Of a DNA stretch of 64,000 nt, positions 60,631-64,000 are shown one piece after another. The notes below the pieces were generated by a model, which worked only from the letters and a program-made list of their open reading frames with translations, made no database searches and had not been told where the DNA came from. The translations under genes were made by a program, and so were the position numbers. Position 1 is the first letter of the stretch; every line of letters begins with the position of its first letter. Source of the stretch: Ignavibacteriales bacterium. Lineage in GTDB: Bacteria; Bacteroidota; Ignavibacteria; Ignavibacteriales; Ignavibacteriaceae. The DNA lies in NCBI GenBank assembly GCA_015709675.1, contig CP054182.1, forward strand, positions 1,839,448 to 1,903,447. The letters are read 5' to 3'.

Positions 60631-61974
60631 ATGACATTCACAAGAGACGAAGCCTACACCGGCAGTCAGGCCGGCCAAATCAGAAATAAGCTGAAAGAGA
60701 TTCTCAGCAGGACGGAATTCCGTATCATCCGCAGTATTTTTGCCGGGGCGGATTATCTGTCACTGCCCGGTATGGATAAAGAGAATGATTTCATTTACCG
60801 TGATGCTGCTTCAGGGAGTGTAATTACTGCTTCAGGCAGAACGGTAACCCTGCGGAATTTTAATCCGGAGGAGCTTGCTGATATTTTTGCCTCTCTCACG
60901 TCAGATATTTTGCCCCCTGAGATGCGGTCTCTTCCGCTCTTTCTCGGTATAAGCAGCTTTGATGATGCCTCAGGTGATCCCTTCTGGAAAGAACTCCCCT
61001 GGTCTGAGTGGTATATACCCGCATATCTGAAAATCCGTACTGAACATGAGCTTACGGAAGTGCATATTACCCTTCAGGCGGAATATGGCGGTACTGATCA
61101 GGAAGTTTTTGCTGAGTTCATCAATCCGCTTCCTTCAGAGCAAATGTTTTTTCCCGAAAAGGAGCTGGCTGAGTGGTCGGAAAAAGTTGAATTTATAAAA
61201 GATCAGATTGTTCACGGAAGTGTTTCTAAGGTAGTTCTTGCAAGAAGAATTACGGGACTGCTCCCTCAGCCCTCCGCGCCTGAAGAGGTTTTTACGGAGA
61301 TGATGACCGAAAATCCTCATGATACCGGATATTTTTACCGCTGCATGGATGCTGTGTTTATGGGCGCAACTCCGGAAAAACTTCTTTCCGTAAAGGATGG
61401 CCAGATATATACCGAAGCCATTGCGGGGAGCATCAAACGGAACGGTATTTATAATGAACAGGAGATGTCTGAAGTGCTGAGCACTTCGGAGAAGGATCTT
61501 GATGAACATATTCTGGTACGTGATTTTCTGCTGGATAATCTGCGCGCCTTCTCCAGTGAAATTCAGTATGATAAAACCCCGACCATAAAGAAACTCAGAA
61601 ATCTTTTTCATCTGAAAACGATGATTGCCGGCAGTATGAAATCCCCCGGGCTTTCATCAGCACTGCGCCTGGTAAGCAGAATTTTCCCCACTCCGGCAGT
61701 CTGCGGTACCCCGAAAGAAAAAGCTGCTGAGATTATCCGTGAAATTGAGGCGGCTCCGCGCGGTTATTATGCAGGTATCATGGGGTATTTTACTCTTAAC
61801 GGTAACTGTGACTTTGCGGTTACCATCAGATCTATTCTGCTGCGAGGTAATGTGTTCGCAGCTTATGCCGGATGCGGAATCGTAAAGAACTCAGATCCGG
61901 TATTGGAGTTTGAAGAAAGCACGGTGAAGCTGAAAACAGCCACCGCGCATCTGCTGTATGCAAATCAATCGTAA
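60631..61974 (+). CDS. menF: Isochorismate synthase MenF
   Basis: A chorismate-binding enzyme (447 residues from the ATG at 60631; the frame is open to a TTG at 60580 without supporting features). It converts chorismate to isochorismate, the first step of menaquinone synthesis. The C-terminal synthase domain has VSKVVLARRITG (the conserved Lys), MGATPEKLLSV, EAIAGSIKRNG, LDEHILVRDFLL, PTPAVCGTPKE and YYAGIMGYF with GCGIVKNSDP. The 17-base overlap with menD supports its assignment over entC/trpE. Confidence 0.92.
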   Translation: MTFTRDEAYTGSQAGQIRNKLKEILSRTEFRIIRSIFAGADYLSLPGMDKENDFIYRDAASGSVITASGRTVTLRNFNPEELADIFASLTSDILPPEMRSLPLFLGISSFDDASGDPFWKELPWSEWYIPAYLKIRTEHELTEVHITLQAEYGGTDQEVFAEFINPLPSEQMFFPEKELAEWSEKVEFIKDQIVHGSVSKVVLARRITGLLPQPSAPEEVFTEMMTENPHDTGYFYRCMDAVFMGATPEKLLSVKDGQIYTEAIAGSIKRNGIYNEQEMSEVLSTSEKDLDEHILVRDFLLDNLRAFSSEIQYDKTPTIKKLRNLFHLKTMIAGSMKSPGLSSALRLVSRIFPTPAVCGTPKEKAAEIIREIEAAPRGYYAGIMGYFTLNGNCDFAVTIRSILLRGNVFAAYAGCGIVKNSDPVLEFEESTVKLKTATAHLLYANQS

Positions 61975-63697
61975 TATTTTTTTTTCTGAAGCCCTGATTA
62001 GTTTCCTGGCTTCAAAAAAAATCAGGCATGCAGTCCTTTCTCCCGGCTCAAGAAACACTCCCCTTACTTTTGCCGCTGCCGGCAATAAAAAGATTTCAAC
62101 ATATTCTTTAATAGATGAACGGGCTGCAGGTTTTTTTGCCTCCGGTCTTGCACGCAGCACAAAAAAACCGGTTATCCTGATCTGCACCTCAGGAACTGCC
62201 GCGGCGGAGTATCTGCCGGCAGTTATTGAATCATTCTTTCAGAAAATACCCCTTATCGTTATAACCGCTGACCGGCCTGCTAAACTACGTGGAACAGGAG
62301 CCAATCAGACGATTTATCAGAACAATATATACGGAGATCATGTCATTAAGGCATGGGATGTTCCACAGCCGGAGCCTGATCAGCGCTATGCAAGAAAATG
62401 GTCCGGAGTTTTGGGTGAACTTTCTGATTTGATTGACCGGGGGCTTAACGGGCCGGTGCATCTGAATCTTCAGTTTGATAAACCATTTGAACCGGATGCT
62501 TTTACGGATAATCTCGCTGCAGCAGAAATACGTATGCTGAAAAAATCACTGCGGATTACCAGCAAGTCAGGAAAAAAGCTTCCTCCTGCCTATAAAATGT
62601 CTTCTGAACTGAATAAGAAAATTACCTCTGTATTCCATTTTGTAATTTTCTGCGGTCCGGATGCGGTAAAAAGCAAAGAAGATTCAGCATATATCGGCCG
62701 GCTGGCTGATGCATTTGGAGCACCGGTTTTGTGTGATGCATTCTCCGGCATCAGCAAGCAGCATCAGAGCAGGCATACATTTCATTCATTTCATTTATAT
62801 GCCGGAAATCTTATAAGTGAAATAAAACCTGATATCATCTTTCAGTTTGGAAATCTTCCTGTTTCAAAAGCGGGGGAGGAAATTCTTTCGATGAAAGGTG
62901 TTACAAGAGTTGTTGTCAACAGGGAAGGGGAGAAGAGGGGAGATTACGGTAACACGGCAATTGTCTGCACGGCTGATATAGCGTCATTTGCTAAAGAGAC
63001 CATCAGAGCAGCAAAGAATAAGAAATTCTCTGATACAAGTTATTATGAACGGATACATGCACTTGAGCAGGCGGCGGAAGAAGCCAAACGTCACAGTCTG
63101 GAGAGTATTCTGTTTACTGAAGCGGAAATCATTAAAACCGTTGCTGAAAACTGCACTTCCCGCAATCTGCTGATGATTGGGAACTCAATGCCCCCAAGGG
63201 ATCTGGATTATATATCCGGTCTTATCAGAGGCAGTTTGAACCTGTTTCATAACCGCGGGGCAAGTGGTATTGACGGGATTATTGCATCCGCCGCGGGGAT
63301 AGCAGCCGGAAGTGTATCAAGAACGTTTCTGATAATCGGGGATGTATCATTCTTTTATGACCTTACCTCACTGCAGATTATTAAACAAAACAATCTGAAT
63401 CTGACCATTGTGCTTCTGAACAACGGAGGAGGAAAGATCTTTGAGATGCTGCCGGTTAAAAGATTCCCAGAGATGATTCGGCAGTATTATCATACACCGG
63501 CAGGAGTAAATTACCGTAAACTGATTTCCGCTTTTGATATCCGTTATGACAATCCGAAATCAGTTAGCGAACTTACAGAAGTCTTGGGCAGGAGAATTAC
63601 GGGATGCAATGTGATTGAGTGTAAGACTTCGATTAAAGATACCATCCGCCTGAGAAAAGCAGCGGAAGAAAAGTTTTCTTCGAATCTTATAGTGTAA
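61958..63697 (+). CDS. menD: SEPHCHC synthase MenD
   Basis: A 579-residue thiamine-diphosphate enzyme that joins isochorismate and 2-oxoglutarate to give SEPHCHC. N-terminal ThDP-binding domain: AVLSPGSRNTPLTFA and CTSGTAAAEYLPAVIE (with the glutamate that activates the cofactor), and VITADRPAKLRGTGANQTI. C-terminal domain: MIGNSMPPRD, NRGASGIDGI and the metal-binding IIGDVSFFYDLTSL with LLNNGGGKIFEMLP. Complete and normal length. No other men genes follow in the window before the repeat region. Confidence 0.96.
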   Translation: MQINRNIFFSEALISFLASKKIRHAVLSPGSRNTPLTFAAAGNKKISTYSLIDERAAGFFASGLARSTKKPVILICTSGTAAAEYLPAVIESFFQKIPLIVITADRPAKLRGTGANQTIYQNNIYGDHVIKAWDVPQPEPDQRYARKWSGVLGELSDLIDRGLNGPVHLNLQFDKPFEPDAFTDNLAAAEIRMLKKSLRITSKSGKKLPPAYKMSSELNKKITSVFHFVIFCGPDAVKSKEDSAYIGRLADAFGAPVLCDAFSGISKQHQSRHTFHSFHLYAGNLISEIKPDIIFQFGNLPVSKAGEEILSMKGVTRVVVNREGEKRGDYGNTAIVCTADIASFAKETIRAAKNKKFSDTSYYERIHALEQAAEEAKRHSLESILFTEAEIIKTVAENCTSRNLLMIGNSMPPRDLDYISGLIRGSLNLFHNRGASGIDGIIASAAGIAAGSVSRTFLIIGDVSFFYDLTSLQIIKQNNLNLTIVLLNNGGGKIFEMLPVKRFPEMIRQYYHTPAGVNYRKLISAFDIRYDNPKSVSELTEVLGRRITGCNVIECKTSIKDTIRLRKAAEEKFSSNLIV

Positions 63698-64000
63698 GGG
63701 ATTAACAAATAATCTATGACCGCGTTGCGGTCAGGGGGGCGTTATGGGGATCTGATGTTTCTACCAATCTATGACCACTCTGTGGTCATAGGGAAATTTG
63801 AACCCGGAGGGTTCACAGCTTGGTAGAGCCGATTGCCCGCCCACAACCAGATTGAACCCGGAGGGTTCACAGCTTGGTAGAACCGATTGCCCACCCACAA
63901 CCCACCCGAATCCGGAGGATTCGTAAATTGAACGTGCAATGATGTTATATATCGGTTGAATTTTTTAAATCTATGACCGCTCTGCGGTCAGGGCGGTGTT
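63698..64000. repeat. Covarying hairpin repeats after menD
   Basis: Six units: TGACCGC-GTT-GCGGTCA type at 63714-63734, 63769-63791 (TGACCAC/GTGGTCA) and 63971-63991; GAACCC-GGA-GGGTTC type at 63800-63848 and 63854-63903, which share CACAGCTTGGTAGA and a GATTGCCC.CCCACAACC tail; and CGAATCC-GGA-GGATTCG at 63907-63923. Stem changes are compensated on both sides. No gene is present. Confidence 0.8.

Overview
The window reads as a piece of a Bacteroidota/Chlorobi-group chromosome, most likely an Ignavibacteria-type bacterium. The evidence is a TonB-dependent receptor with an N-terminal carboxypeptidase-regulatory-like domain, PorV/FadL-like outer-membrane proteins, type IX secretion (T9SS) C-terminal sorting domains, menaquinone genes, and Bacteroidota-like TATATTTG promoter boxes. 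This is inference from gene content. No rRNA or tRNA gene was recognised.

Layout. 1-8.5 kb: a DUF1801 gene, a hairpin-repeat patch, then minus-strand housekeeping genes (dCMP deaminase, ferredoxin, YgcG/TPM, LemA, UPF0210 plus its ACT partner, two TPR/membrane proteins, a divergent YidD, acyl-CoA dehydrogenase). 8.6-10.3 kb: rlmN and a SpoU methyltransferase. 10.3-13.3 kb: accessory DNA with an IS110-family element inside an 11-bp direct repeat, and a mobile mystery protein A/B (HTH plus Fic) pair with three upstream operator-like dyads. 13.3-20.4 kb: AlbA_2 protein, mtgA, TPR lipoprotein, P-II, secA. 20.6-23.3 kb: glyQS and a TPR protein.

23.9-34.3 kb is a signalling operon: a 2430-residue kinase with about fourteen PAS and two GAF domains, a membrane kinase, an Rcp1-type receiver, a REC-PAS-DHp protein without an ATPase domain, and a final receiver. 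34.3-35.0 kb holds palindromic repeats abutting a DUF559 endonuclease gene whose last codons lie inside the repeat. 36.2-46.7 kb is a tightly packed cell-envelope operon: TonB receptor, T9SS-tailed partner, PorV-like barrel, two small barrels and two GHL10 glycosidase-like proteins. Then come a K+ channel, a DedA/YqaA protein, two unusual lipoproteins, a FadL-like barrel and rsgA.

53.4-60.3 kb (minus strand) is the most coherent candidate for an undescribed system. In transcription order it holds a membrane-anchored GcvH-like protein, a HybA/PsrB-type four-cluster ferredoxin, a HybB/NrfD-type quinone-reactive membrane protein, a Cys-rich protein, a sensor kinase with CxxCH and Cx4CH haem-type motifs in its extracytoplasmic domain, an NtrC-type sigma-54 activator and an archaemetzincin. 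A sigma-54-like -24/-12 element lies just before the first gene, so the module may be controlled by its own haem sensor. Divergent menF-menD make menaquinone, a plausible substrate for the HybB-like protein. The window ends in more covarying hairpin repeats of the families seen near its start.

Two genes (the TPR protein at 5893-6741 and rsgA) appear to extend upstream of their first ATG without a canonical start codon.
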